64,000 nt of DNA from Triangularia verruculosa (lineage: Eukaryota > Ascomycota > Sordariomycetes > Sordariales > Podosporaceae). The notes below the pieces were generated by a model. The model had not been told where the DNA came from, ran no database searches, and was given only the letters and a program-made list of their open reading frames with translations. Both the position numbers and the translations under genes were made by a program. Position 1 is the first letter of the stretch. Each line of letters starts with the position of its first letter. The DNA lies in assembly GCA_033296885.1 (NCBI GenBank), contig MU863956.1, positions 1 through 64,000 of the forward strand. Direction: 5' to 3'. Below are positions 1 to 9,933 of this stretch, in pieces.

Positions 1-2
1 AG

Positions 3-396
3 GAAAAGGCTGGCCGTGCGCCAAGCAAGAAGCAAGTGACTGCCTTCGCCAAAGAGATACTTCTTGAGGGCGGCGATATTGAGCCCCTGAGCCCCGCTGG
101 ATCGACCGCTTTTTGAAGCGCAACCCTCGCATTAAAACGAAGAATTCGACCTTGTTAGAGAGTGCTCGAGTCCATAGATCTACTCGTGAGGCGTATGAAG
201 ATTTCTATGGCCGTTTGAAGTACCAAATCGACTCTAAGCACATCGTTCCGAGGAACATGGCTAATATGGACGAACACGGCATGCAGGAGCTCGAGACACG
301 CGCTGGCAAGGTTATTGGCGATGCCCTTACGAAGAAGGCCCTTGTGAAGAGCTCTGATGCCACTACCTGAGTCTCCGTTATAGAGTGTATGTCACG
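3..396 (+). pseudogene. Broken pogo/Fot1-like transposase fragment
   Basis: The translation resembles the CENP-B/Tc5-type helix-turn-helix DNA-binding region of pogo/Fot1 family DDE transposases, followed by the start of the catalytic region. The early part reads in the frame beginning at base 3. The motif WIDRFLKRNPRI (about 100-135) lies in a different frame, so there is a frameshift around 90-103. The second frame continues to an in-frame TGA at 368-370, beyond which family-like residues VSVIEC continue in the same frame. That stop fits a TGG-to-TGA change. Similarity is lost after about 396. The 5' end lies outside the window. What is visible is a dead fragment without the DDE core; family assignment is from memory of the domain pattern. 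Confidence 0.7.
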
Positions 397-535
397 AACC
401 AACCATATAGCACGACCAGGTGGAGACTGCAGCTAACCATGTCTTCCAATCGGAGTAAGGGAACACGACCGCAGGGCTGCAGGGTCAGACAAGGCTCACT
501 GCTTGGCAAGGTGAGCCAGATCACCACGCTCACGT

Positions 536-720
536 GTTGAGCATGGTGAGCCCCAGAGATCACCTCCGATCACTAGTGATCAGGAGTGATCTAGGTACAG
601 AGGTACTTGGAGATCCACGGTCTATATATATGGAGGAACTAGATAGCTCGTAGATAGTTCCGCAGTTTGCAATACAAGTACCAGCTTACTAGTACATTGA
701 GACAAGACTATTGTTGTGCA
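536..720 (+). repeat. Possible copia-type solo LTR
   Basis: The stretch begins TGTTGAGC, as many fungal Ty1/copia LTRs do. It contains a TATA-like run (TCTATATATATGG, about 621-633) and ends in a plausible CA at 719-720. I find no matching target-site duplication, no second LTR and no gag-pol reading frame next to it, so the boundaries are tentative. A near-perfect 36-base palindrome lies inside it at 557-592. Confidence 0.3.
557..592. repeat. 36-base near-perfect palindrome
   Basis: The left arm AGATCACCTCCGATCAC and the right arm GTGATCAGGAGTGATCT are complementary apart from one mismatch around the CCTCC/AGGAG segment, centred on TAG. The sequence is built from repeated GATCAC units and lies within the possible LTR. 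Confidence 0.7.
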
Positions 721-1990
721 CCTTTTGGCTGCACCGATCTATCATTCAGAAGTTACCTTCAACTGTTATCCCTTTCAGAGGTTCTGGATAGGGGATCGTC
801 ACATCCAGTGATTTGTCAAATTTTGCCACTTGTTGACAAATACGCTTATGTCAGAAATACTGGACCGACGACATGATAAAAGCTTATAATAATAATGATA
901 ATAATTTATTAACGCCCGGCGGCTAAGCCGAAAGGGCAACTATTACCGATTGAAGTATACATTCTCCAAAGATATGCCCTGATCTCCTTAAAGCCCATGC
1001 AAAGTCTATTCTAACTTATATACTCTGTTTTACTATTTTTTCTACGGATTTTCGTAGGTTAGTAGGATTGTGAGTAGGCTGGCTTGAAGTCGGTTCTTTA
1101 AGTGTTTAACGTCCTATCTTCGGCGGCTAAAGCAGTGTCTACTGTCCGTAGGATAAGGTAATAGGTGTAGGGTCGGTGGAGAATGATAGTTGGCCGGCTA
1201 AGTATTTTAGTCGGCCTACGGTTGGTTCGCGTCGAGTCGGCCCGTAGTTATTACGAACCGAATCGTTGTCCGAACGGCCTCGACGTTCGGAGTCCAGTCT
1301 TCGTCATCCGACGACGATTTCCCTCCTAGATAGAAGGAAATATTGCCTCTATAGGTAGTTGTATACTGGAGTATCTCTGCTCGGTACGCTGTCTATTTTT
1401 TGCATCTAGAATATGCTCTATCTTTTCGTTCTCTTACACCTTAGCTTCTCAGCCCCTTACCACCGGTATCTCAAAAGCCGTCCAGATTTTATAGGATTAT
1501 AGCATATCGCCTCGATATTAAAGATTCTAAGACCTGGGATTTGTGGCTGGGCTAGAGGGAGTAAATAACTATATACTTGAGGTGAGGGCCTGGGCTGTGC
1601 CGCAGTGATGAGCTAAGTCCAGTATAAACGCGTACGGATATCTAAATGTGATCTAGTCGTTTAGCTGAATCCTCAGTAAAATGCATTCTTCGCGATAGTA
1701 CATAGATAATTATGATTTCGGCTTCAAAGATCGGAGTGGTAAGTGTCCAGATATGTAAAAAGCTATGCTTCATGATTATTCCGCCTGAGAGCTTAAAAAT
1801 ACGAGCTCGATGTACCGAAGTGCCTATATTTTTTACCGCCCGTTTTATTTTCGATTTTTATTTTCTGTCGGCGCTTAATACTTTAGGTTCATTGGAAGAC
1901 TAAGGGGTATAAATGTAGAAGATAGGGAGAGAAATCTTCCTCAGTTTTTGGCAGTATGTTTTCCGAAATCTGCATCGGATTTCCCTGGAA
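721..1990. repeat. AT-rich degenerate repeat region
   Basis: About 1.3 kb without a believable gene. It is rich in TAA, TAT and TAG on both strands. A CGGCGGCTAA motif recurs at about 914-925 and 1120-1131, with a related CCGGCTAAG near 1195. There is a small hairpin (arms ATTTGTCA 811-818 and TGACAAAT 834-841). The composition and the broken transposase upstream suggest an old repeat eroded by RIP-type mutation, but I could not identify the element. Confidence 0.35.
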
Positions 1991-2374
1991 ATGACAGTCT
2001 GGATGTTCACACCAGGCGCAGGGCCCATAGACGAGAGACAATGGTGGCCCTCAAAACTCGATTCGAGATATGATACAGTGGAGAAAGCGCTGTCGAGGGC
2101 CCTCAGGCTGCTAGGATCCGACAACCATATGATGCCGAGACGAAACATTGTGTTTCAAGCCATGAAGCGGGTGTTGGCCAAGCGAGCGGACGATACGAAA
2201 ATGATGTCACGGCTCCGTGGACCCATCAAGCAGGCTTTTCCAGAAAACATGTCTTCAGTGTTGCTGGGGATGATAACACCGCAAGCTAAGCCACGAAGTC
2301 GAGCACCACACAAGAGGAAGAGGGAAGGGGATTATCTCGGCGAGGTGAAGCGGCCAGAGACGTGGAGAAGGTAG
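1991..2374 (+). CDS. Small hypothetical ORF of unknown function
   Basis: An ATG-started frame of 127 residues with a basic C-terminal tail (PHKRKREGD). I recognise no domain, signal peptide or membrane segment. It follows a degenerate repeat region, so it may be part of a decayed gene rather than an expressed one. About 400 bases from here to the lectin tail hold nothing I can assign. Confidence 0.25.
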   Translation: MTVWMFTPGAGPIDERQWWPSKLDSRYDTVEKALSRALRLLGSDNHMMPRRNIVFQAMKRVLAKRADDTKMMSRLRGPIKQAFPENMSSVLLGMITPQAKPRSRAPHKRKREGDYLGEVKRPETWRR

Positions 2375-2767
2375 GTAGGGATGAGGATAAGATGAGCGAG
2401 ACGAAGTCACCAGCTGGATGTGCTAGAAAAAGTGGCCGAGACACTTTGAGGAACATTTCAGAAGTGCACGAGACATCTGGAATGACGTATCCTTCACGTC
2501 GTGTCTGCCCGTAGCTGGTGAAAAAAAGCTCTGTGCAGTGATCAGGTTTCCGAAAATGTTTATTCTTAGTTGCATCCTTAGGCGCAAGAGTATAGTTGAA
2601 CACCATGCCGGGGGTTTAATGCGTGTTCAATATAAATGAATGACAGTAAGGTAGATAACCTTTTATTCACCGACCTCCTGCCCCAAAACCTCGAGCCCAG
2701 GGTACGCACGGGCATCATCACCACTAGCTCTACCTAGGTAGATAAGGTAGTATTGAGATCAGCTGTC

Positions 2768-3019
2768 TCAAATCCGTCCACCAATCCCTCCACGTCCGCT
2801 CTTAGTATGCCCAAATGGTCCGCCACCTCTACCATCCTTGCCCTCATCCCAATGAGTGGGGATATCGTCGTCATCACCAGGCCAGCCATCACCCCCATCA
2901 TCATCACCACCACTTCCAGGCCAACCAGGGAACCCATCGTTTCCGCCGTCATCACCACCACCATCATCACCACCACCGGTATTGTCATTGTCACCATTAT
3001 CGGAACCAGAGTCGGATAG
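2768..3019 (-). other. In-frame extension after the lectin UGA-CUA stop
   Basis: Directly after the lectin TGA (3022-3020) the same frame continues CTA TCC GAC and stays open for 83 codons to a TGA at 2770-2768. The encoded tail is strongly non-random: runs of Gly and Asp (GGGDDGGGDDGG), two GWPG-type units, then DDDDIPTHWDEG and an Arg/Gly-rich end finishing in GGRI. UGA followed by CUA is an established stop-readthrough context in fungi and animals. The alternatives are that the stop is a recent mutation of a sense codon, or that the tail is untranslated low-complexity sequence. Confidence 0.5.
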
Positions 3020-4155
3020 TCAACTGCTCCCTGCAGCAGTCAAACACACGCCGCCCTTGACATCCCAGGCATCGACACCGCCGCTCTTGGCGGTCAATGT
3101 CGCAGCAAAGACGTTGATCTCCTGGGTCGTCTCCTTGACGGGCTCGTAGTGCAAAAGGTAAAAGAGCACGACGACGTCAGGACCGTTGCCCTTGATAATG
3201 ACGGAGGCGAGGGAGGAGCCGGGGATGGGGTTATTCGCCAGCACGACTGGCTGCGGCTGGGTCACGGCGCCGGCGGCGTCGACTTTGAGGCGGAAGATTT
3301 GGTTCTGGAGGTCTGTGGTGTAGAAAGCCCAGAAGCTGCTTCCGTCGTCGACGGCGGTGATGGGGGAGTGGGCGGATAGGGTGATGGTTTTGTCGTTGAT
3401 GCTGTAGGTCGCATAGTCTGGGAGTTATAAAAGGGTGGGGTTAGAAAGGGGGTTCAGGGTTAAGAGTGGGGGTAGGTCAACTGACCGTTGGAGCCTTGGT
3501 CCTGAGATGATCCAAGTTCAAGTTTGTCGTACTGGAAGAAGACTACCGGGTCGCAGGTGTCTGTAGGGGTGTTGTACTGGATGACCTCGATGCCGGGTTG
3601 AGGGGGCACCGCGGTGAGAGATGTGCCGTACAGAGGGGGGTCATCCAAGGGGGGGTTGCCGGTCTGCCATCCGTAGGAAGGGCTGTGGTTGACAAGGACA
3701 ATGTTGCCTGTGTCGGAGGTGTCTTGGTAGTAGAGGCAGACGAAATCGTAACCTCCGTCGTTGACAAGGCGGACAGCGGCGAGCTTGGAGTAAGGGGCGC
3801 ACGTCCACTTCTTGTCATAGAGGTCGCCTTCAACCCATTTGTTTCCGTTGAAGTAGATGTCGCGGAGGTAGTTCTGCTTGTCAGCGAAAAAGACAAGGCG
3901 CTTGGCGTTGTAGTATATGGACTTGGAGTTGATGGCAGCAAGGGGAGTGAAGCGCTTGGCTGGGACGCTGCCGGATTCTTTGGTGAGGCCGATGCCTGTC
4001 TGGTCGCCGGTAACCTGATAGGTCGCAGGACTACCCGCAAGCTTTCCCTTGATCTCAACGAGCTCGCCGTTGTAGGTTTGGGCGTAGGTGAAAATCTCGC
4101 CAGCTTCATTAACGCAGGCTGCGAGAGCCGTGTTGGGAAGGAAGTTGAACGACAT
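3020..4155 (-). CDS. Fungal fucose-specific lectin-like beta-propeller protein
   Basis: Two exons, 4155-3486 and 3417-3020, joined across a 68-base intron (GTCAGT donor, CAG acceptor, phase 1), give 355 residues. Propeller-like blades recur, for example segments with RDIYFNGNKWVEGDL, CLYYQDTSDTGNIV and SSFWAFYTTDLQNQIF. This matches the fungal fucose-specific lectin family (AAL-like six-bladed propellers that bind fucosylated glycans). No signal peptide is visible, as in AAL itself, so a cytosolic store or unconventional release is likely. It is divergent from the tyrosinase gene across about 1.15 kb. The stop codon is TGA followed by CTA, with a long open frame behind it (separate entry). 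Family assignment is fairly confident; sugar specificity is not shown. Confidence 0.7.
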
Positions 4156-5304
4156 CTTGATGTATGAGAACTTTCAAGCTGATACTAAAGCAGAAGGTAT
4201 GACTTGTGCTATGGTTGGCATCTATGAACTCTTGTTCAATGTTTTGGCGGCCTTATATGTTTTTCGGTTTCCTATGATGAGTTTTCACTTTCTTTGCTGA
4301 TTGCTAGATACCCCACTAATTCTAGGCTTTCCATCCTGTCAGTGTCACTGATAATTTGTGAAGCTGTCAAGTCGGTGGCTGGAATGTAGGAGCTGCTCCG
4401 CCATTGGGTTTGGAAATCTGCATAGCCCTCTCAGCGCATCCCGGTTTTCCTCTTCTGTCGAGCGGCATAGCTCACTGAATATGACCAGCCCTTCAGGGTC
4501 CTATCATCGTGGGCTTGGCATCCAGTCACAAGGTTACATTATCAGCTTTTGAGAAAAGATCACCACCCATCCTGAAGCTGAAAGCCTCCCCAATGTCCTT
4601 CAAATTTACCGAACCCAGCTGAAAAGCTCAAAAGGGAAGGAAATGTCACTTGCGAAGGTTGTAAATAAATGCATGCACCAAGACGCATGGAACAGATCAC
4701 CACCCGGCAGACTCGGTATTGGATTTCGTTATTTTGCTTCAGCTGGCCACAAAAGCAAACTTTGTGACAGGATGCTGTTTTCATGATCGTCTAGCTCTTG
4801 GAGGGAACCTTGAAGGTAACACGGCATTTTTGACGGGCCGGAATAAATGCCTTGACGCATGGGATTGGTGGCTAGTTTCTCGGGCCGTGACTACATGCCT
4901 GTCAACCCCTCATCTTGGTACATATCCGACGGGCTGGGCAGCGGCTGTCCCGTTGTCAGAAGTTTGCGTCCAGTAGGTGGTCAGAACTTTGTGCAGATAT
5001 GGGTTGTGGCGTTGCTGAAAATACATCGATGGTAGGTATGGAAGAAAACAGGAGGAGTGGCATGCCAGGGTGGCCAAGGTGCTTGTTGAGAGTTGAAGCG
5101 AGGTCACGGCATATTCTTGATGGGTAGACGGAAAGAATAGGACTGGATTCTTGGTGATGAAGCGGAGGCTCGCGGACAAAGGGCTTCTGAGTATAATAGA
5201 CGGGGGTCCAGCCCTCCCAATCAACATCCTACTAGACTACCAAAGGCACCGAGAATACCCAGCAAACATTCACCAAACGCCTTGAATCACATCTACAAAT
5301 CACC
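4156..5304. promoter_or_regulatory. Divergent lectin/tyrosinase intergenic region
   Basis: About 1.15 kb between two divergent start codons with no gene I recognise. A 12-base direct repeat AGATCACCACCC occurs at 4557-4568 and 4694-4705. A TATA-like TATAAT at 5192-5197 is about 108 bases before the tyrosinase ATG. Confidence 0.5.
5192..5197 (+). promoter_or_regulatory. TATA-like element before tyrosinase
   Basis: TATAAT inside GAGTATAATAGACG, 108 bases upstream of the ATG. It suits a fungal core promoter but is supported only by motif and position. Confidence 0.4.
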
Positions 5305-7648
5305 ATGTCTTCCGTTTACCCTGTCACCGGCATCAAGTCCGGTGTTACTGACACCACCGTACCTCTCCGCCTTGAGGTGGATACCTGGTATCCCGGCCAG
5401 ACGGCAGAACATCTCATCCAAAACAATCTCTTCATCTGGGCCCTGCGGTTCCTCCAGGAGCGTGACCCTGACCACAAGCTGTCCTTTTTCCAGATTGCCG
5501 GCATTCATGGCATGCCTTACCAACCATGGGATGAGGACACCGACGCCATTACCGCGAATGAAGGATACTGCACTCATGACAGTCTCCTCTTTCCCTCCTG
5601 GCACCGTCCGTACATGCTACTCTACGAGCAGGTCTTGCATGAAATCATGGTCAAGCAAGTCATTCCCCAACTTCCAGTAGACAAGCAGCAGGAGTGGAAA
5701 GATGCGGCTGATACCTGGCGTCTCCCCTACTGGGACTGGGCTCAGAAGAAGACGCGCGATGGAGAGGATAAGCCCCTCTATGATGTTCCGCTCATCACCA
5801 AGCAGCCTCGAATTGGTGTGATCGATCTCAAGGACGGTGTCACTGTCTTCTACATGGACAATCCGATGTACAAATTCACCATGCCCGATAACGAGAGAAT
5901 GGGCTGTTTTGGGATCAGCGATATCCAGGATACTGATTCCAACAAAAAGATCATGACCATTCCAGTACGCCTTTCATTCAGTTCTTCCCTATGGCATGTC
6001 GGCCACAGCATGTCCTCGTTTTATTTCTGACATTGTCCAGTTCTCCAAAGCCCAAGCAACTTCCCGCTGGGCCACCTATGAGCCTGAATCCGATACAGTC
6101 TCCACCCAGTGGACAGAAGGCACAGTCCGGAACTCCCTCATCACTTCTACACTCAATACGCACCCCTGGTATGGCGAGAATATCGATAATGTTCCCCTCG
6201 GCGAAATGGTCTATCGCCTTTACGTCCACGACTACATCTCTTCCTACACCCAGTTCGCCACTACCAAGTTCAAGAAGTCCCCTGATTATGATGCAGGCTC
6301 CCCAGCTGCATATCTCAACTTGGAATACATTCATAACAACATCCACAACTGGACGGGCGGCTTCGATAAATACATCGGCCACATGGCCGAGCCCGCCGTT
6401 GCCGCCTATGATCCAGTCTTCTGGATGCACCACGCAAATGTCGACCGGCAGTTTGCCCTCTGGCAAGGCATTTCCCTTCTCGATCCCACCAAGAACTGGT
6501 TCGAATCCAGAGACGAACAGCTCCAAGACGACGGGAATTGGTATATCAAGACCGGCGACGTCGACACTCCCTCCACCCCGCTTGCCCCCTTCCACAAGGA
6601 CGCCGAGGGCAATTACTACACCTCCGACGACGTGAGAGACATCCAAAATCTCGGGTACACCTACCCCGAGCTCCAGCCCTGGCTAGACAAGTACAAGGAC
6701 GCCCATGGGAACTTCTCCGCGAGCCTCTACGTCGCCGACGTCAAGGCCATGATCAAAGCGCTGTACTCCCCCGGTGAAATCGGTGCACCAACTGAAACGT
6801 CCTCCATTCCTCGCTCTCTCACCGGCACACTTGGCCAACCCGACTTTGACAAAGACGTCATCATAAACGTCACCTACAACCGCTTCGCTCTGAACGGCGT
6901 TCCGTACACCCTCTACTTCTTTCTCGGCACGCCCTTTGAAGGCCCCCCGTCTTACTCCGACCCCTTGCACACGCACCCTCAACACGTCGTAAGTGACAAT
7001 TTCCATAGCCCTGCTCCCGTTTGAGCAAACCCATCGCTGACCAAGCCTTTCCAGGGCTTCGTCTACACCTTTTCCAACCCAATCCACCGCAACCGCGCCG
7101 CACCTGGCTGTGGAAACTGCCGTCGCAAGGCGCTTTCAGACACCAAGTCTCGCGCCCAAGTCCCCATCACTGGCGCGCTCATTGCCCGGCATCCTGCTGT
7201 TCACCACGGAAACTTGCCCGGCGGTGTCCACGAGCTGCCTAGCTTGGAGGTTGATACTGTTGCAGAGTACTTGGAGAAACACCTGCATTGGAGCATTCGG
7301 ACTGTGAGTCGTCTTTTGTTTACTTTGTTTCTTTGTTGGGTTAGCCGCCTTTGTTTTAGCGCTCGCTTAGTAGCCCCTTTTCTTGCCCCTTTTTTTGCCC
7401 CCTGATCGAGGCCGAGGATTGGACCCACTTTGCCCGGGAGCGAGTGTCGTGGTCAAGCATGCTGATGAGATATGAACAAATAGCACACTGGAAGCGACAT
7501 CGATATCCCGGTTGAAGACCCGTTTATCGAGGTTTCTGTCTACCACCGGAATGCCAAGTTCGATGATGTGGGTAACGAGGCGCACTATGAGAGAGTCGAG
7601 CGGGCCACTCGGAGCAAGCCAGGCGGTTATCGTCCTGTTATCGCTTAA
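5305..7648 (+). CDS. Tyrosinase (type-3 copper monooxygenase)
   Basis: Four exons: 5305-5964, 6041-6988, 7055-7303 and 7484-7648, with all junctions phase 0 and introns of 76, 66 and 180 bases, giving 673 residues. Tyrosinases hydroxylate monophenols and oxidise diphenols to quinones, feeding melanin synthesis. The CuA site shows H68, H91 and H100 (SWHRPY). C89 two residues before H91 fits the Cys-His thioether of fungal tyrosinases. The CuB site shows H318 and H322 (YIHNNIHNW) and H350/H351 (FWMHHANVDR). The long C-terminal part contains a CGNC pair, as in the C-terminal shielding domain that other fungal tyrosinases lose on activation. No signal peptide is seen, so it is probably intracellular. 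Exon 4 is the least certain. Confidence 0.9.
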
Positions 7649-8539
7649 GCCCGGTGTTCATCCTTCTAATGCTCATTCTGTCTCTCTTTTTTGGGAATTT
7701 TAAGATGGAATGGTTCAGATTACCAGCTGCAAACAAATGGTCGAATCTTGTCCAGCTTGGCCATGCACACGGCCAAGACAGCTCCAGGCAAAGACTGAAG
7801 TGCGTTCCCCAACGATGCAGAATGCCAACTCCTCGCACTTCTCATCATGCAATGTGACCATCCTCCTGCGACCTCTGTTCTCCCAGTCCACGCTCATCAT
7901 GCCCTGATTACATCCACCTACCCATCTCGCTCTCCGCATTTCCGATTCCTATCCGGTTTCCAGTCATGACCATCTCTTGAACCTCAGATCCCCCTTCGAC
8001 TTGACCCATGAATGTAACATAGGCACATCATATGACAACTTGGTGCTTCCCCCTTCCCGAAACTTTGCATCCCGTATTCGTTTAAGAGCAGCCTCATACC
8101 GTAAATCTCCCCTCCAAAACCTGAATCCTTCATTCCAGGGTGTAGAATCCCATTCGACGATCTCTTGCCTGCCCGAGAATCAATACCACCGGCGATTACA
8201 CCAGGTTTCACCATTGGCTTGTTTCCAAAGCCGTGTACCCCGATGATGTGCAGATCCATATTGATGTTGCATAGCTTCCACCAGTAACAAAAAGACGCTG
8301 TACACCACCTCCCTTGGTTTTTTTGCACACATCCCACGCTGTGTTTTCGCGACCCCAAATGCATACCCTTACCGGAAAGCGGGGTGAAGTAACGGCAGTT
8401 GGGGTAACAGAGCCCCATCTGTATGTGTGAAATAGAGGTATTAATAAGTGGCGATCGCTGTATTTCCAAATGGTAGTTTGAGAAGCCAGGCAAGGAGCAA
8501 ACAGACAATAAGGAATACGCAGTTCTTGTCAACAGAAAG
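7649..8539. other. Tyrosinase-dioxygenase intergenic region
   Basis: About 890 bases between two genes in the same direction. It presumably holds the tyrosinase 3' end and the dioxygenase promoter. Both strands contain open frames of 60-190 codons, but none shows a recognisable domain or believable composition. Confidence 0.5.
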
Positions 8540-9933
8540 ATGGCTGCCACTACTGCTGGTCGCATAGACTACTATGCCCACAGCCTCTACCCCAACACAA
8601 GCACCACCACCAAGCCTGTCCATGTGACTGGTGAAGTCCTGGCCGGCTTTCCCTCCCGTTACGAGGGCGAAAGGGTATGGACCGGATCCAAGTGGTTGGA
8701 CCCGAGCCTTGAGCAGAGTTACATCGTGGCGATCGATAACGGCGACTTGCTTGAGATTGAAAACGCTCTCCGTCATTTCCAGGGTAAGTAGTTGAAGGCT
8801 TCCCGTAGGTGTGTAATTGTACTGATAAGGCGAGAAAACCAGGCCTGAGTGTTCCTCCTGGACTGCTGAGTCGGGACACATTTCCTCTCTCCGAAGGGTT
8901 GAGCGGCAGGTTGCGACATGTAGCTGAAGACTGCTACAATGGACGTGGCTTTGCCATTGTCCGCGGTATCCCTCCCGACCGGTTCACAGACGAGGAGAAC
9001 GTCCTTATTTTCGGCGGCATATCTTCCTACATCGCCCCGACTCGAGGATTCCAGGATGTTCACCGAGAACTTGTGACCTGCCATGTTCTTAGCGAGGATA
9101 TGAGGCCCGGGTCAAAGGAGCAGAATCTGAGGCCTGCATTCACGAACGGTCAGCTTGTGAGTTTCTGTCCTTTGTGTCAGTAAAATGCATCAACTAACAT
9201 AGGTGATGAAGGCTTTCCATACTGATGTTGGTGATATCCTTGCGTTGCATACACTTGGTGTTTCCGACACGGGTGGCGAGACAATGATTACTAGTGCTTG
9301 CCAAATCTACAATGAGATGGCAGCAACTCGTCCGGATCTAATTCAAGAATTGGCGCAAAACTGGGCTTTCTTTCAGTAGGCTTCACTTGACAGGCCTAAC
9401 AATGACTGACCTATTACTGACCTGATGGTAGCTCCCAGGATTATTACACGGACGGGACACCCCTCCTGACCAACGCTCCGGGGGATAAGCTCGTATTCCA
9501 ATTCTCTCGGTTGCCTATCACCGGTTTTCGCAGCCAGGGCGCAAATCCTTCTTTACCTCCGCCAACCGAGAAGCGTCTCGAAGCCATGGCCAAGGTGGAA
9601 GAGCTTGCATGGAGGCATGCGTTCCCCTTGCCTCGCGAGCCTGGGGACATGGCCTACATCAACAATCTCTGTCTGGTGCATGCTCGCAGCGCCTTTGACG
9701 TTGACGATGATGGCAACCCACTGCCGTCAAAGCGCCATCTGGTGAAGTTGATGTTGCAGGATCCAGAACTGGCGTGGGATCTTCCCGAGCATCTCGGTTG
9801 GTACTTGGATCGTGTATACGGTCCAAATCGAGCAGATGGAAGTCGAACGGAAAAATGGCAGTTGAGCGTGAGGGATGAATCACTCCCTGATGGTCGTATC
9901 TGGGCCGGCTCTGGAGCTCTCTCAAATGGCTAA
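8540..9933 (+). CDS. TauD/TfdA-like Fe(II)/2-oxoglutarate dioxygenase
   Basis: Four exons: 8540-8783, 8843-9156, 9203-9375 and 9432-9933, with introns of 59, 46 and 56 bases, giving 410 residues. The TauD/TfdA-type fold is indicated by GFAIVRGIP, the metal motif FHTDVGD (H192, D194), a distal His at about 327 (LCLVHARSAF) and an Arg at about 345 (KRHLVKL) suited to holding 2-oxoglutarate. Members oxidise small molecules with O2 and 2-oxoglutarate; the substrate cannot be told from sequence. It sits 890 bases after the tyrosinase on the same strand. The 46-base intron is near the lower limit for fungi, but the join restores the metal-binding motif in frame. Confidence 0.85.

Noticed and set aside
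2753..3149. His/Thr/Ile-rich plus-strand frames
   Set aside because: They are complements of the Gly/Asp-rich lectin tail; the lectin-strand frame is the one in phase with a gene.
5978..6646. 222-codon minus-strand frame
   Set aside because: Antisense shadow of the tyrosinase CuB exon.
7984..8565. 193-codon minus-strand frame before the dioxygenase
   Set aside because: It overlaps the dioxygenase start, has no recognisable domain and a composition typical of antisense promoter sequence.
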